64,000 nucleotides of DNA from Rhizobium sp. CG5 (GTDB lineage Bacteria; Pseudomonadota; Alphaproteobacteria; Rhizobiales; Rhizobiaceae), in contig NZ_JABAEF010000006.1 in NCBI RefSeq assembly GCF_023701945.1, positions 124,001 through 188,000 of the forward strand. Direction: 5' to 3'. The notes beneath the pieces are model-generated. The model made no database searches. It was not told the origin of the DNA and was given only the letters and a program-made list of their open reading frames with translations. Of the stretch, positions 55,640 through 64,000 are shown piece after piece; positions within the stretch are counted from its first letter, which is position 1; every line of letters begins with the position of its first letter. Position numbers and translations under genes: made by a program.

Positions 55640-55728
55640 TGCCCGGGTTCCCCAACCTGCCCGGGCATCCTCTTCGTCGGACGCCTGCGATGTCGCCACG
55701 ACTTAGGGCGTCCGGCCCTCTTTTTTTT
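55640..55728 (+). terminator. Two hairpins after the binding-protein gene, the second with a T run
   Basis: The first hairpin is TGCCCGGG (55640-55647) / CCCGGGCA (55660-55667). The second is AGGGC (55705-55709) / GCCCT (55715-55719), followed by C and eight T (55721-55728), the classic intrinsic-terminator form. Because the monooxygenase and permease genes follow on the same strand, it probably acts as a partial terminator that keeps binding-protein transcript high. Confidence 0.75.
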
Positions 55729-55778
55729 AATTTCGCCCACTCCCGGTCGGCGCACGACGTTTTTGCAAGAGCACGAAA

Positions 55779-57110
55779 ATGAGCAAGAAGAAAATCGTAC
55801 TGAGCTGCCTTTTCCAGGCCAACGGCTACCACAAGGCCGGCTGGCGCCTACCGGAAGCCGAAGCCGGCGCCGACACCAATATTGACTACTACATTCGCAC
55901 GGCAAAGCGGCTTGAGGAGGGACTATTCGACCTGTTCTTTATCGCCGACACGCCGGCGACCCGTACCGAATATCTCGAGACTTGGACGAAGTCCCCAATC
56001 TATCAGAACGGCCTGGAACCGATCACCGTGCTGACTGCGCTCGCGCTCAATACCCGGCATATCGGTCTCGGCGGCACGGTCTCGACGAGCTTCTTCGAGC
56101 CCTTCAACATTGCCCGCCAGTTCGCCGCCCTCGACCATATCTCAAAGGGCCGCATTGCCTGGAACGTGGTCACGTCGGCAAACGACTATGCAGCGCGCAA
56201 TTTCGGCCTCGATCGGCTGCCACCCCATGGCGAGCGCTACGAGAAGGCAAAGGAATGCGTCGCCCTGGTCAAGGCCTATTGGGATACCTGGGAAGACGAT
56301 GCCTTTATCTTCGACAAGGCCAATGCCATGCAATTCGACCCGAAGAAGTACCACGTGGTCGATCATCAGGGGAAGTTTTTCAAGGTTTACGGTGGCCTGA
56401 ACGTCGCTCGCTCACCGCAGGGTCACCCCGTCATCATCCAGGCCGGCGCTTCGGATGCGGGCAAGGAACTGGCGGCCGAAACGGCCGAGATCGTCTTTGG
56501 CACGGGGTCCAGCATGGAATCGGCCAAGGCATTCTACGACGACCTCAAGGGGCGCATGTCGAAATATGGCCGCGATACCAGCCAGCTCAACATCCTCTCC
56601 GGCTTCGATGCCGTCATCGGCGATACCGAGAAAGATGCCGAAGACAAGTTCCAGTATCTCCAGTCTCTGGTGCCGCCGGAACTGGCTGTCCTCTATCTGA
56701 GCATGGATCTCGAGACCAGCCTGCTCGACCTGCCGCTCGACGAACCGGTGCCGCTCGACCGAATTCCCAAGACCTCCAACAACCACACGGTCTATTTCAA
56801 CCAGATCTCCGAGCTCATCCATTCGGGCAAGACCCTGCGCGAGATCAGCACCACCTATCGCCGCGGCAATCGCGTCATGCGCGGCACAGCCGAACAGGTC
56901 GCCGACTTCATGGAGAAATGGGTCGAGGCGGGCTGCGGTGACGGCTTCATGATGCCGATCGGCTACTATCCGGGCAATCTCGACGACTACATCGACAAGG
57001 TCATACCGATCCTGCAGGAGCGCGGCTCCTACAAGACCGAGTATACCGGAATGACGCTACGCGAAAACCTTGGCCTCATCCGCCCGGCCAACCGCTACGC
57101 GGCCGGCTGA
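55779..57110 (+). CDS. NtaA/SnaA/DszA-family flavin-dependent monooxygenase
   Basis: 443-residue bacterial-luciferase-like TIM barrel using reduced FMN from a separate reductase. Family segments are CLFQANGYHKAGWRLPEA at the N-terminus, GLFDLFFIADT, EPITVLTALALNTRHIGLGGTVSTSFFEPFNIARQFAALDHISKGRIAWNVVTS, GERYEKAKE, and PVIIQAGASDAGKELAAETAEIVF. Relatives oxidise nitrilotriacetate, EDTA, dibenzothiophene sulfone or pristinamycin precursors. No flavin reductase is in the window. It lies between the binding protein and the permease of one importer, so it probably acts on the imported compound. Confidence 0.92.
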   Translation: MSKKKIVLSCLFQANGYHKAGWRLPEAEAGADTNIDYYIRTAKRLEEGLFDLFFIADTPATRTEYLETWTKSPIYQNGLEPITVLTALALNTRHIGLGGTVSTSFFEPFNIARQFAALDHISKGRIAWNVVTSANDYAARNFGLDRLPPHGERYEKAKECVALVKAYWDTWEDDAFIFDKANAMQFDPKKYHVVDHQGKFFKVYGGLNVARSPQGHPVIIQAGASDAGKELAAETAEIVFGTGSSMESAKAFYDDLKGRMSKYGRDTSQLNILSGFDAVIGDTEKDAEDKFQYLQSLVPPELAVLYLSMDLETSLLDLPLDEPVPLDRIPKTSNNHTVYFNQISELIHSGKTLREISTTYRRGNRVMRGTAEQVADFMEKWVEAGCGDGFMMPIGYYPGNLDDYIDKVIPILQERGSYKTEYTGMTLRENLGLIRPANRYAAG

Positions 57111-57169
57111 GCGGCACGAACAGGCGGCCGCGCCAAACGGTCCGTCTGCCCCGAAATAGAGACTTTCAC

Positions 57170-58954
57170 ATGACAGCGGTTGAGACATCCCTTTCTTCCA
57201 AGCGCTCCGGGGCAGAAGGCCGCTTGCGCCAGTGGCTGAAGCCATCGCCTTTCTGGCTGGCGATACCCGGCCTGCTGTTCATCCTCGTCTTCTTCCTGGG
57301 GCCGACGATCCAGCTGATTTCCGTCAGTTTCTATGACAAGACAGGCGAGTTCTCGCTCGCCACCTATTCCAGACTGATCTCTTCGACGGTTTATCTCCGG
57401 GTGCTGAGCACGACCTTCGGCATCGCGTTACAGGTGACGCTCTGGTGCCTGCTGCTCGGCTATCCGCTTGCCTACTGGCTATCCGGCATGCCAGGCAGAC
57501 GCCAGCGGATCATGCTGATGTTCGTCCTTCTACCCTTCTGGACCAGCGCACTGGTGAAGAACTTCGCCTGGCTTGTCCTGCTCGGCCGAAACGGCATCGT
57601 TGCCGCCATCCTCGAGAAGATCGGACTGCCCGGCGGCGATCAGCTGCTGTTCAGCCGTGGCACCGTGATCTTCGCCATGGTACACACCATGCTGCCGCTC
57701 GCCGTTGTCACCATGATGCCGATCATGAACCAGTTCGACCGGCGTCTGACCATGGCCGCCGAAACCCTCGGAGCAACCGGCGCCCAGGCCTTCTGGCAGA
57801 TTTTCTTCCACCTCTCCGGTCGCGGCATCGCGACCGCCGGTCTCCTTGTCTTCGTCTCCTCACTCGGATTCTTCATCACGCCTTCGCTGGTCGGCGGCCG
57901 CACTGAGACGATGATCAGCCAGTTGATCATCACCCAGATCAACACGTTGCAGAACTGGTCCTTCGGCAGTGCGCTGGCTGTGCTTCTGGTGGTCGCCTCG
58001 CTGATCACTATTTTCATCTATGACCGGCTGTTCGGCCTCTCCTCGATCGCGGGCGAGGGCAAAAAGGGCCATGCCGACGGCAAGCTGCGTCGCTTCGGCC
58101 TTTTCGCCACCGGCTGGCTCGGCCGGATTTGCGCACGCGTCGAGCGATTCGTGGCCCGCAACTTCAAGGGCATTTCCGGCCAGGGCCTCTTGGCGACTTA
58201 TGGCTGGATCGTGCTGATCGTCCTGCTGTTCCCGATCATCGGCGTCGTGCCCATGGCCTTTACCGAGGCGGACTATCTGACCTTCCCGCCGCAGGGCTTC
58301 AGCCTGCGCTGGTTCGAGGCCTATCTCTCATCGCCGGTCTGGGTGTCGGCGACCTTGCGCTCATTCGGCATCGGTTTGGCGACTGCAGTCATCACGGTAG
58401 TCGTGGCAGGTCTCGCAGCCCTCGGCCTTGCCCGTTCGAAGAGTCGGTTCGCCGCCAGCGCCTTCCTGCTGTTCATGGCACCGATGGTGGTCCCGCCGAT
58501 CGTGATCGCCATCTCACTTTTCTATCTGTTCGCGAGCCTGTCGATGATCGCGACCGATAACGCGATCGCCATCGGCCACAGCGTCATTGCCCTGCCGATC
58601 GTCTTTGTCATCCTGCTTGCAGCCTTCAAGGAACATGACTGGCGGCTGGACCAGGCGGCCGCCACACTGGGCGCATCCCGTTTCAGGACCGCCCTCCGGA
58701 TCACCATGCCGCTCGTCAAGCCCGGTCTCATCGTTGGCTTCGTCACCGGCTTCCTACAGTCCTTCGAGGAGCTGACTGTCGCCCTTTTCATCGGCGGCGG
58801 ATTGAAGTCCACCTTGCCGAAGCAGATGTGGGACGACATTACGCTGTCCGTCAATCCGCGCATTGCGGCAGCCTCGGTTGTGGTCCTGCTGGTCGTCGTC
58901 ATCCTGTTTTGCGCCATAGAATATTTCCAGCGGCCGGCGCAGACGCGCCGATAG
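57170..58954 (+). CDS. Fused double permease of the polyamine-type importer
   Basis: 594 residues holding two complete transport domains in one chain. The PotB-like half (about 20-300) has its EAA loop at MNQFDRRLTMAAETLGATGAQAFWQIFFHLSGRG. The PotC-like half (about 335-590) has EAA loop EHDWRLDQAAATLGASRFRTALRITMPLVKPG. A charged linker (about 300-340, FGLSSIAGEGKKGHADGKLRR) joins them. Most relatives have two separate permeases, as in the importer at 28-30 kb. It completes the transporter with the ATPase and the Tat-exported binding protein. Confidence 0.93.
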   Translation: MTAVETSLSSKRSGAEGRLRQWLKPSPFWLAIPGLLFILVFFLGPTIQLISVSFYDKTGEFSLATYSRLISSTVYLRVLSTTFGIALQVTLWCLLLGYPLAYWLSGMPGRRQRIMLMFVLLPFWTSALVKNFAWLVLLGRNGIVAAILEKIGLPGGDQLLFSRGTVIFAMVHTMLPLAVVTMMPIMNQFDRRLTMAAETLGATGAQAFWQIFFHLSGRGIATAGLLVFVSSLGFFITPSLVGGRTETMISQLIITQINTLQNWSFGSALAVLLVVASLITIFIYDRLFGLSSIAGEGKKGHADGKLRRFGLFATGWLGRICARVERFVARNFKGISGQGLLATYGWIVLIVLLFPIIGVVPMAFTEADYLTFPPQGFSLRWFEAYLSSPVWVSATLRSFGIGLATAVITVVVAGLAALGLARSKSRFAASAFLLFMAPMVVPPIVIAISLFYLFASLSMIATDNAIAIGHSVIALPIVFVILLAAFKEHDWRLDQAAATLGASRFRTALRITMPLVKPGLIVGFVTGFLQSFEELTVALFIGGGLKSTLPKQMWDDITLSVNPRIAAASVVVLLVVVILFCAIEYFQRPAQTRR

Positions 58955-59186
58955 CCCAGGCGATACCGACCTGAGACGAGATGTCGAATGCCCGCTGCGG
59001 TATCGTCGCGCCCAGCTCCAGAAAGTAGCGGTGTCGGGCGAGATTGTCCCAGCGGGCTTCCAACGCGTCAAGAACACGGCCCGCTGCAGAAATGTTGAAC
59101 GGCCTTGTGGGGAAACATGTTTGGGTTGGCGGTCGGGTTTGCCGCCTTGGCGGCGGCTGTGTCCTCGCGGACTTGCCGATGGACGC
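58955..59186. other. Intergenic stretch with a possible gene scrap
   Basis: 232 bases between convergent genes. On the minus strand, bases ~59110-58955 can be read as FPTRPFNISAAGRVLDAL then EARWDNLARHRYFLELGATI and PQRAFDISSQVGIAW without a stop, which looks protein-like. There is no start codon or ribosome site, and I recognise no family. It may be a relic of a decayed gene or chance in GC-rich DNA. Confidence 0.25.
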
Positions 59187-61175
59187 TCACCCCCTCGCCC
59201 TGCTTCGCTCGCTCAGCGCATTGAACAGCCGGTCGGCGATGATGCCGATGAAGGCGATTGCCAGGCCCGCGACAATGCCGCGGCCGGCATCGGCCTTGGA
59301 TAGGGCGATGAAAACCTCCTGGCCGAGATCGCGCGTTCCGATCATCGCGCAGATGATGATCATGGCCAGTGCCATCAGGATCGTCTGGTTGATGCCGAGC
59401 ATGATTTCCGGCAGGGCGAGCGGCAGTTGCACGCGCCAGAACATCTGCCGCCGGGTGCAACCAGACACCAGGGCGGCCTCAATCAGCGACGGAGGTACCT
59501 GCCGGATGCCGTGATTGGTGTAGCGGATCGCCGGGACGACGGCAAACAGCACGGTGGCGATCATGGCCGTCACATCTCCGACGCGAAACAGCATGACGAC
59601 CGGAATGATGAAGCAGAAGGATGGCAAGACCTGCAGCGTATCGATGATGGGCGTCACGATGCGGGCCACCCGATCGCTGCGCGATGCCATCAGACCGATC
59701 GGAACGCCGATCAGACAGGCGATGAAGGCGGAGATGCCGCAGAGATACACCGTCGACATGGTCTTTTCCCACAGGCCCGTCACGGCGCAGAACAGGGTGA
59801 GCAGGACGATGGTGAGGCTTAACCGCGGTCCGCCCAGCTGGAACCCGGCGAGGCCCAGCAGCAAAACGGCGCCCGCCCAGGGAAAGTTCTCGCAGAAGGC
59901 GCGGACGGGGTTGAGCACGTAGAGGATCAGGCTGACCCGGAAGACCTCGATCACGTCGAACAGGTTGACGGTCGCCCAGTCCAGCGCGGCCTTCCACATC
60001 GGCGCGGTGCTGAGCGTCATGGATTTCGGCAGCTGCGTGAAGGCCGGCACCCAGACGCTGACGGCGGTGGTGACGACCATAATGACGATGGCCAGCGTCA
60101 GGTTGGGATAGCGCCGCCAGAACGGGCCCGTCTTATCCGTCTCTGCGCTCGTCTTGGACTGGCGCGCCGCCATCGCCTGGCTGAGGCGGTCGAGCGCGAT
60201 GGCGAGCGCCACGATGGCGAGGCCCGCCTCCATGGCCTCGCCGACCTTCAGCGCCCTGAGCGCCAGTAGCACGTCATAGCCAAGCCCACCCGCACCGATC
60301 ATCGAGGCGATGATGACCATGTTGAGGGCCAGCATGATGACCTGGTTGACCCCGACCATCAGGGTCGGGCGGGCCGAAGGAATGAGCACCCGCCACAGCT
60401 TCTGCCGCTTGGTGCAGCCGGCCATCTCGCTGAAGTCTACGATGTCGGATGGCACGCGCGACAGTCCGAGAATGGTGGCCCGCACCATCGGCGGCGTGGC
60501 GAAGATGGCGGTCGCGATCATGGCCGAGACCGGGCTGTTTCCGAACAGCAGCAGCATAGGGATGAGATAGGCGAAGGTTGGAATGGTCTGCATCAGGTCC
60601 AGCGCCGGCGAGATCACCATCTGGTTCAACCACGGTCGACGCCAGGCGGCGACACCCACGAGCAGGCCGGTCAGGATGCAAAACGGCACCGCGATCGAGA
60701 TGAGGCCGAGGGTGAGCATGGCGCTCGTCCACTTGCCAAACAGCGCGATATAGACGAAGCAACCACCGACGATCAGGGCCAGCTTGTCGCCGCCGAAGGC
60801 GCGACCTGCGAGATAGGCCGAGGCGCAGATGCCGAGCCAGGACAGACGCGGCAGGGTGATCGCCTCAGGCCCGTGGCCGATCTTGAAATTCTTGGCAAAC
60901 AGATCGAGCGCGAATTCCAGCGGCACGCCGAGCGTGGCGGTGATGAGGCGGGTAAAGGTGCTGATATTGGTCTTCAGCCATTTCATGATCGCCGAAACCC
61001 AATCGGCGGCGGGGATGACCGCCTCGACCGGATATCTCACCGCGAAGGAAAGCGTGTCGCGCAGCAGGAAGAGGACGAGCACGGCGGTCAGTGCGGCAGC
61101 CCAGATCACCAGCCATTTCTGCACCGGCCGACCACCGGTTGCGTGAGCATCAGATGCGAGCAGCGCCATGGCCAT
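59187..61175 (-). CDS. proW: Glycine betaine/proline-type ABC permease with two fused transport domains
   Basis: 662 residues. Two ProW-like permease domains lie in tandem: about 130-340 with EAA loop VPSDIVDFSEMAGCTKRQKLWRVLIPSARPTLMVGVNQVIMLALNMVIIASMIGAGGLG, and about 440-655 with VPPSLIEAALVSGCTRRQMFWRVQLPLALPEIMLGINQTILMALAMIIICAMIGTRDLG. The two halves are clearly homologous, so this is an internal duplication and fusion. Standard ProW is about 350 residues and works as a homodimer; here one chain may supply both halves. The start overlaps the proV stop by 26 bases. Confidence 0.93.
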   Translation of the reverse strand: MAMALLASDAHATGGRPVQKWLVIWAAALTAVLVLFLLRDTLSFAVRYPVEAVIPAADWVSAIMKWLKTNISTFTRLITATLGVPLEFALDLFAKNFKIGHGPEAITLPRLSWLGICASAYLAGRAFGGDKLALIVGGCFVYIALFGKWTSAMLTLGLISIAVPFCILTGLLVGVAAWRRPWLNQMVISPALDLMQTIPTFAYLIPMLLLFGNSPVSAMIATAIFATPPMVRATILGLSRVPSDIVDFSEMAGCTKRQKLWRVLIPSARPTLMVGVNQVIMLALNMVIIASMIGAGGLGYDVLLALRALKVGEAMEAGLAIVALAIALDRLSQAMAARQSKTSAETDKTGPFWRRYPNLTLAIVIMVVTTAVSVWVPAFTQLPKSMTLSTAPMWKAALDWATVNLFDVIEVFRVSLILYVLNPVRAFCENFPWAGAVLLLGLAGFQLGGPRLSLTIVLLTLFCAVTGLWEKTMSTVYLCGISAFIACLIGVPIGLMASRSDRVARIVTPIIDTLQVLPSFCFIIPVVMLFRVGDVTAMIATVLFAVVPAIRYTNHGIRQVPPSLIEAALVSGCTRRQMFWRVQLPLALPEIMLGINQTILMALAMIIICAMIGTRDLGQEVFIALSKADAGRGIVAGLAIAFIGIIADRLFNALSERSRARG

Positions 61176-62253
61176 GCTCCCCCTCGTCCAAGCCGGCGAG
61201 AAGGCCGATCACGGCATCCGGCGTGACTTCGCCCAGCAACAGCCCCCGCTCGTCGACAACGGAGAAGGGCTTGCCGGAATGAACGATGCGCGCGGCGAAA
61301 CTGGAAATGCGGGCATTGGCGGCCACGCTGCCGCCGTGGTCGCCGTGGCTCACCGGGCGCATCAGGCTGCGGGCCGAGACCACCTTGGCGCGCTGCACGT
61401 CGCGGGTGAATTCGGCGACATAATCGGTGGCCGGCTGGATCACCAGTTCTTCCGGCGTGCCGATCTGGATGACTTCGCCATCCTTCATGATGGCGACGCG
61501 ATCGGCAAGTCGGATCGCCTCGTCGAAATCGTGGGTAATGAAGACGATGGTCTTGTTCAGCACCGATTGCAGGCGCATCAACTCGTCCTGCATTTCCCGG
61601 CGGATCAGCGGATCGAGCGCGGAAAAGGGTTCGTCAAGAAACCAGATTTCCGGCTTGGTGGCGAGGCTCCTGGCAATGCCGACGCGCTGCTGCTGGCCGC
61701 CGGACAATTCCCGCGGATAGAAATGCGCGCGGCCGTTCAGCCCGACCAGTTCGATCACCTCGCGGGCGCGCTTTTCGCGCTCCGCCTTGCCCATGCCCTG
61801 GATGGAGAGCGGGAAGGCGATGTTTTCCAACACGTTGAGATGCGGCAGGAGGGCGAAATTCTGGAACACCATGCCCATGCGGTGGCGCCTGAGTTCGATC
61901 AGTTCGGCGTCGGAGATTTTCAAGAGGTCCTTGCCCTCGAACTCCACCTTGCCGAAGGTCGGCTCGATCAGCCGCGACATGCAGCGCACGAGTGTCGATT
62001 TTCCCGAGCCCGACAGCCCCATGATGATGAAGATCTCGCCCTGGCGGATTTCCAGGTCGACCTTGCGGACAGCGCCCACAAGGCCAGCCTTGGCAAGGTC
62101 TTCGGCGCTGGCCCGTCCATCGCGGGTTTCGATGAAGTGTTGCGCGTCGTTGCCGAACACTTTCCAGACGTTGCGGCAGGCCAGCTTGATCGGCCGCTGT
62201 TCACGTGTCACGCCGAGAGGCGTTGCGACGCTCGCATCAGCAATACTGTTCAT
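61150..62253 (-). CDS. proV: Glycine betaine/proline-type ABC ATPase
   Basis: 367 residues: an N-terminal extension (1-60), Walker A GLSGSGKST, VFQNFALLPH, signature LSGGQQQR, Walker B WFLDEPFSALDPLIRREMQ and switch FITHDFDEAIRLAD. A shortened CBS-type tail (about 285-360) contains AKVVSARSLMRP and VDERGLLLGEVTPDAVIGLL. Family ATPases sense ionic strength through tandem CBS domains, and only one module is evident here. Middle gene of a proX-proV-proW operon. Confidence 0.92.
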   Translation of the reverse strand: MNSIADASVATPLGVTREQRPIKLACRNVWKVFGNDAQHFIETRDGRASAEDLAKAGLVGAVRKVDLEIRQGEIFIIMGLSGSGKSTLVRCMSRLIEPTFGKVEFEGKDLLKISDAELIELRRHRMGMVFQNFALLPHLNVLENIAFPLSIQGMGKAEREKRAREVIELVGLNGRAHFYPRELSGGQQQRVGIARSLATKPEIWFLDEPFSALDPLIRREMQDELMRLQSVLNKTIVFITHDFDEAIRLADRVAIMKDGEVIQIGTPEELVIQPATDYVAEFTRDVQRAKVVSARSLMRPVSHGDHGGSVAANARISSFAARIVHSGKPFSVVDERGLLLGEVTPDAVIGLLAGLDEGEHGHGAARI

Positions 62254-62285
62254 GCGTATTCCTCGAAACCGTTGCTCACCAAGCC

Positions 62286-62312
62286 GGCCCCGGCCCTTTC
62301 GGACCGGAGCCG
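62286..62312 (-). other. mRNA hairpin between proX and proV
   Basis: On the minus strand CCGGTCC-GAAA-GGGCCGG forms a 7-bp stem (one G-U pair) closed by a GAAA tetraloop, extended by GGC/GCC outside one mismatch. It lies in the 80-base gap after the binding-protein stop and probably stabilises or attenuates its transcript. Confidence 0.6.
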
Positions 62313-62333
62313 ATGCCGTTTCAGACGGGAAGC

Positions 62334-63308
62334 CTATTCGGCCCAGGACTTCCAGGTCGCTTCATTGGCAGCGATCCATTCGGCCGCGACATCTTCGGGC
62401 GCCTTGCCGTCGAGGTCGATCTCGCCGCTCATCTTGTTGAGCACGTCGGTTTCGATCGTGTAGGCCTTGGCGACCTTGTAGGCGACGGGCCATTTTTCCT
62501 TCATGCCGGCCCACGAATATTTGAAGATATCGCCATGCGGCTTGCCGCAGTCATACTTGGCGTCGGGGTTCGATCCCCATTTCGGATCGGTGTAGCATTC
62601 CTTGGTATATTCGGGGAATTCGACCCATTCGCCCTTGTATTTGGCAGGAGCCCAGTGGGGAGAATAGACCCAGAGCATGATGGGTGCCTGGCGCTGATAG
62701 GCGGAGTCAAGCTCGGCGAACATCGCCGCATCGGTGCCGGCATGGATGACGGTGAACGGCAGGTCAAGGGAGACGACGCGCTCGTCGTCAAAGCCTTCCC
62801 AGGTGACCGGACCGCCAAGGTAACGGCCCTTGGGAGCGGTCTCGGCTGTCGAAAAAGCCTCGGCGCAGGCGGGTGCCTTCAGGGCCTCCCAGTTCGGCAG
62901 GCCGGGGCATTTGGCCTTCATATATTCCGGAAACCACCATTCTTCCTTGGCCTTGGGGCCAAGCGGGCCCAGGTTTTCGGTCTCCTTGGTCGCGTCGGAG
63001 GCAGCCATGGCTTCGCCCGCCGTGGTCGCCCAGAATTCCATGCCGATCGTCAGGTCACCGTTCGTGAGGCCGGTGGTCAGGCTGGAGAGATAGTCGGCCG
63101 TGGGATATTCCACGGTGTAGCCGAGTTTTTCCAGGATCCCGCCATAAATCTTGGCATTGAGATTGACGCTGGTCCAATCGAACAAGGCGACCTTGATGGG
63201 ATCGCTCGATTCCGGCGCCTGCGCGAAGGCGATCGGCGCCATCAACGATGCCAGCGCCAGAGCGACGACCCCAGAACCCACCTTGGAAACCATTCTGCTT
63301 CTCACCAT
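62334..63308 (-). CDS. proX: Glycine betaine/proline-type ABC binding protein
   Basis: 324 residues with a signal peptide (about 1-28, ASLMAPIAFAQA). The mature OpuAC/ProX-type domain has IKVALFDWTSVNLNAKIYGGILEKLGYTVEY, LTNGDLTIGMEFWAT, LDLPFTVIHAGTDAAMF, APIMLWVYSPHWAPAKY and the Trp-rich ligand region. Four cysteines (KCPGL, PACAE, ECYTD, DCGKP) could form two disulfides. The start at 63308 has a GGGAG site nine bases upstream; the in-frame ATG at 63293 is the alternative. The exact substrate (betaine, proline betaine, choline or other) is not determined. Confidence 0.92.
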   Translation of the reverse strand: MVRSRMVSKVGSGVVALALASLMAPIAFAQAPESSDPIKVALFDWTSVNLNAKIYGGILEKLGYTVEYPTADYLSSLTTGLTNGDLTIGMEFWATTAGEAMAASDATKETENLGPLGPKAKEEWWFPEYMKAKCPGLPNWEALKAPACAEAFSTAETAPKGRYLGGPVTWEGFDDERVVSLDLPFTVIHAGTDAAMFAELDSAYQRQAPIMLWVYSPHWAPAKYKGEWVEFPEYTKECYTDPKWGSNPDAKYDCGKPHGDIFKYSWAGMKEKWPVAYKVAKAYTIETDVLNKMSGEIDLDGKAPEDVAAEWIAANEATWKSWAE

Positions 63309-63783
63309 GCTAAATTCTCCCGTTAACTGCTGAAATTCCCCGAATTTTTCTATTGGACGACGTGATGCGTCCATATCGACGCACCTGCCCCTGCGATCCT
63401 GGCGGCGCCGCGCGGGCATGCATAGTCAAACGCTCCTGGAGACGCGGAGGTGTCATTGACGACATGAGACCTGCAGGTCCCAAAAGCGCCGCCTCTTCTT
63501 TCGTCAGAAGAATACTATTACACTCTCAGTAACATTTCACAACGCTGAAAACGGTGAAAAGGGCGGATTTCGCCCGGATTTGGCGGCCTTCACCGACCTC
63601 CGATGCGTTCTGCCGCAATGATCGGCGGATTGCCTTCAACAGGGCAGAGTCTGCCTTGTCTTTATGCAACTCGATCGCGATCGGATCGCGATGGTACGGC
63701 AAAAGAAACAGGCCTGGCGGTTGGCAATCGCCGCCATGTCGGTGATACTCGCGGCAATCAGAACCGTTTGAGGAGGAAGGGGC
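63309..63783. promoter_or_regulatory. Divergent intergenic region between proX and the cupin gene
   Basis: 475 bases with no convincing gene. It contains two adjacent direct repeats CGCTGAAAA (63543-63551) and CGGTGAAAA (63552-63560). TTTCAC (63535-63540) and GTGAAA (63554-63559) also form an inverted repeat in the same place, a candidate regulator site. The surrounding stretch (about 63500-63550) is more AT-rich than its flanks and may hold a promoter. Confidence 0.4.
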
Positions 63784-64000
63784 ATGCGCCCAGTCGATCC
63801 GGCAGACCGCAGGGTTGCCAATATCTATTCGGCCGATTTCGAACCGTTCGTCTTCGAGGATGGCACTGTTCTCGGAGACAGCGTGCTGCAGTTGGACGAT
63901 CAGTTCCCGCTCGGCGTCGGCTTCCATGTCTATCGCATGCCGCCCGGAATGACGACGCGGCCGCATCGGCACAATGGCACCGAGCAATTCCTGATCCTGG
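63784..64000 (+). CDS. Cupin-domain protein (3' end outside window)
   Basis: 72 residues visible from ATG 63784, which follows a strong GAGGAGGAAGG site. The sequence MPPGMTTRPHRHNGTEQFLIL shows a cupin motif 1 core (PHRHxxxEQFLIL) with metal-binding His, His and Glu; no signal peptide is present. Cupins of this kind include dioxygenases, isomerases and anti-sigma-like sensors, and the fragment is too short to choose. It is divergent from the proXVW operon. Confidence 0.8.
   Translation, partial: MRPVDPADRRVANIYSADFEPFVFEDGTVLGDSVLQLDDQFPLGVGFHVYRMPPGMTTRPHRHNGTEQFLIL

Noticed and set aside
61168..62463. 431-codon plus-strand frame
   Set aside because: Antisense to proV, whose Walker and signature motifs are intact.

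Overview
The window looks like chromosomal or chromid DNA of an alphaproteobacterium of the Rhizobium/Agrobacterium group. It is GC-rich with long, tightly packed operons. It carries many ABC importers with periplasmic binding proteins, a NadQ-type regulator next to nadABC, HWE-type and alphaproteobacterial two-component proteins, and a lanthanide-type (XoxF) methanol dehydrogenase cluster. No tRNA, rRNA or CRISPR array was recognised.

1-12.4 kb: C1/alcohol oxidation. A minus-strand operon runs from class III alcohol dehydrogenase through S-formylglutathione hydrolase and cytochrome c to XoxF, which is cut by the window start. Around it lie a secreted unknown protein, a zinc metallohydrolase and a SoxYZ-like carrier of the 'quinoprotein relay' type, two unknown periplasmic proteins, and a LuxR response regulator / FIST sensor / hybrid histidine kinase unit. 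Together they suggest periplasmic methanol or alcohol oxidation, glutathione-dependent formaldehyde disposal, and a dedicated sensory circuit.

12.6-23.0 kb: mixed loci. These are a lipid A phosphoethanolamine transferase, an HWE histidine kinase, a PepSY protein with cytochrome b561 divergent from an OmpR-type two-component system, a possible CYTH-like protein next to a phospholipase D-like protein, and a ring-cleaving-dioxygenase-like VOC protein.

23.0-32.1 kb: a probable acquired island. An IS4-type transposase remnant lies on the left, and a serine recombinase remnant plus a truncated panC lie on the right. Between them is an eight-gene GntR-controlled operon: a polyamine-type ABC importer, an RraA-like protein, an HpcH/HpaI aldolase and a ThDP-dependent decarboxylase-like enzyme. 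It probably takes up and cleaves an unknown organic acid.

32.1-36.5 kb: nadQ followed by nadA-nadB-nadC, with two matching inverted repeats between nadQ and nadA.

36.6-52.7 kb: a large polyol/ketose catabolic locus. The left arm encodes a GatZ-type epimerase, a PfkB kinase, a ROK regulator and a ketose 3-epimerase. The right arm encodes an AraC regulator, a full ABC importer, a small membrane protein, four polyol/ketose dehydrogenases, a second PfkB kinase and an unrecognised aldolase-like protein. The architecture matches the D-altritol/galactitol pathway described for Agrobacterium tumefaciens C58, with extra enzymes.

52.7-58.95 kb: a LysR fragment, then a polyamine-type ABC importer with a Tat-exported binding protein and a fused double permease, wrapped around an NtaA/SnaA/DszA-type flavin monooxygenase.

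59.2-64 kb: a glycine betaine/proline-type importer whose permease carries two fused transport domains, then the start of a cupin gene cut by the window end.
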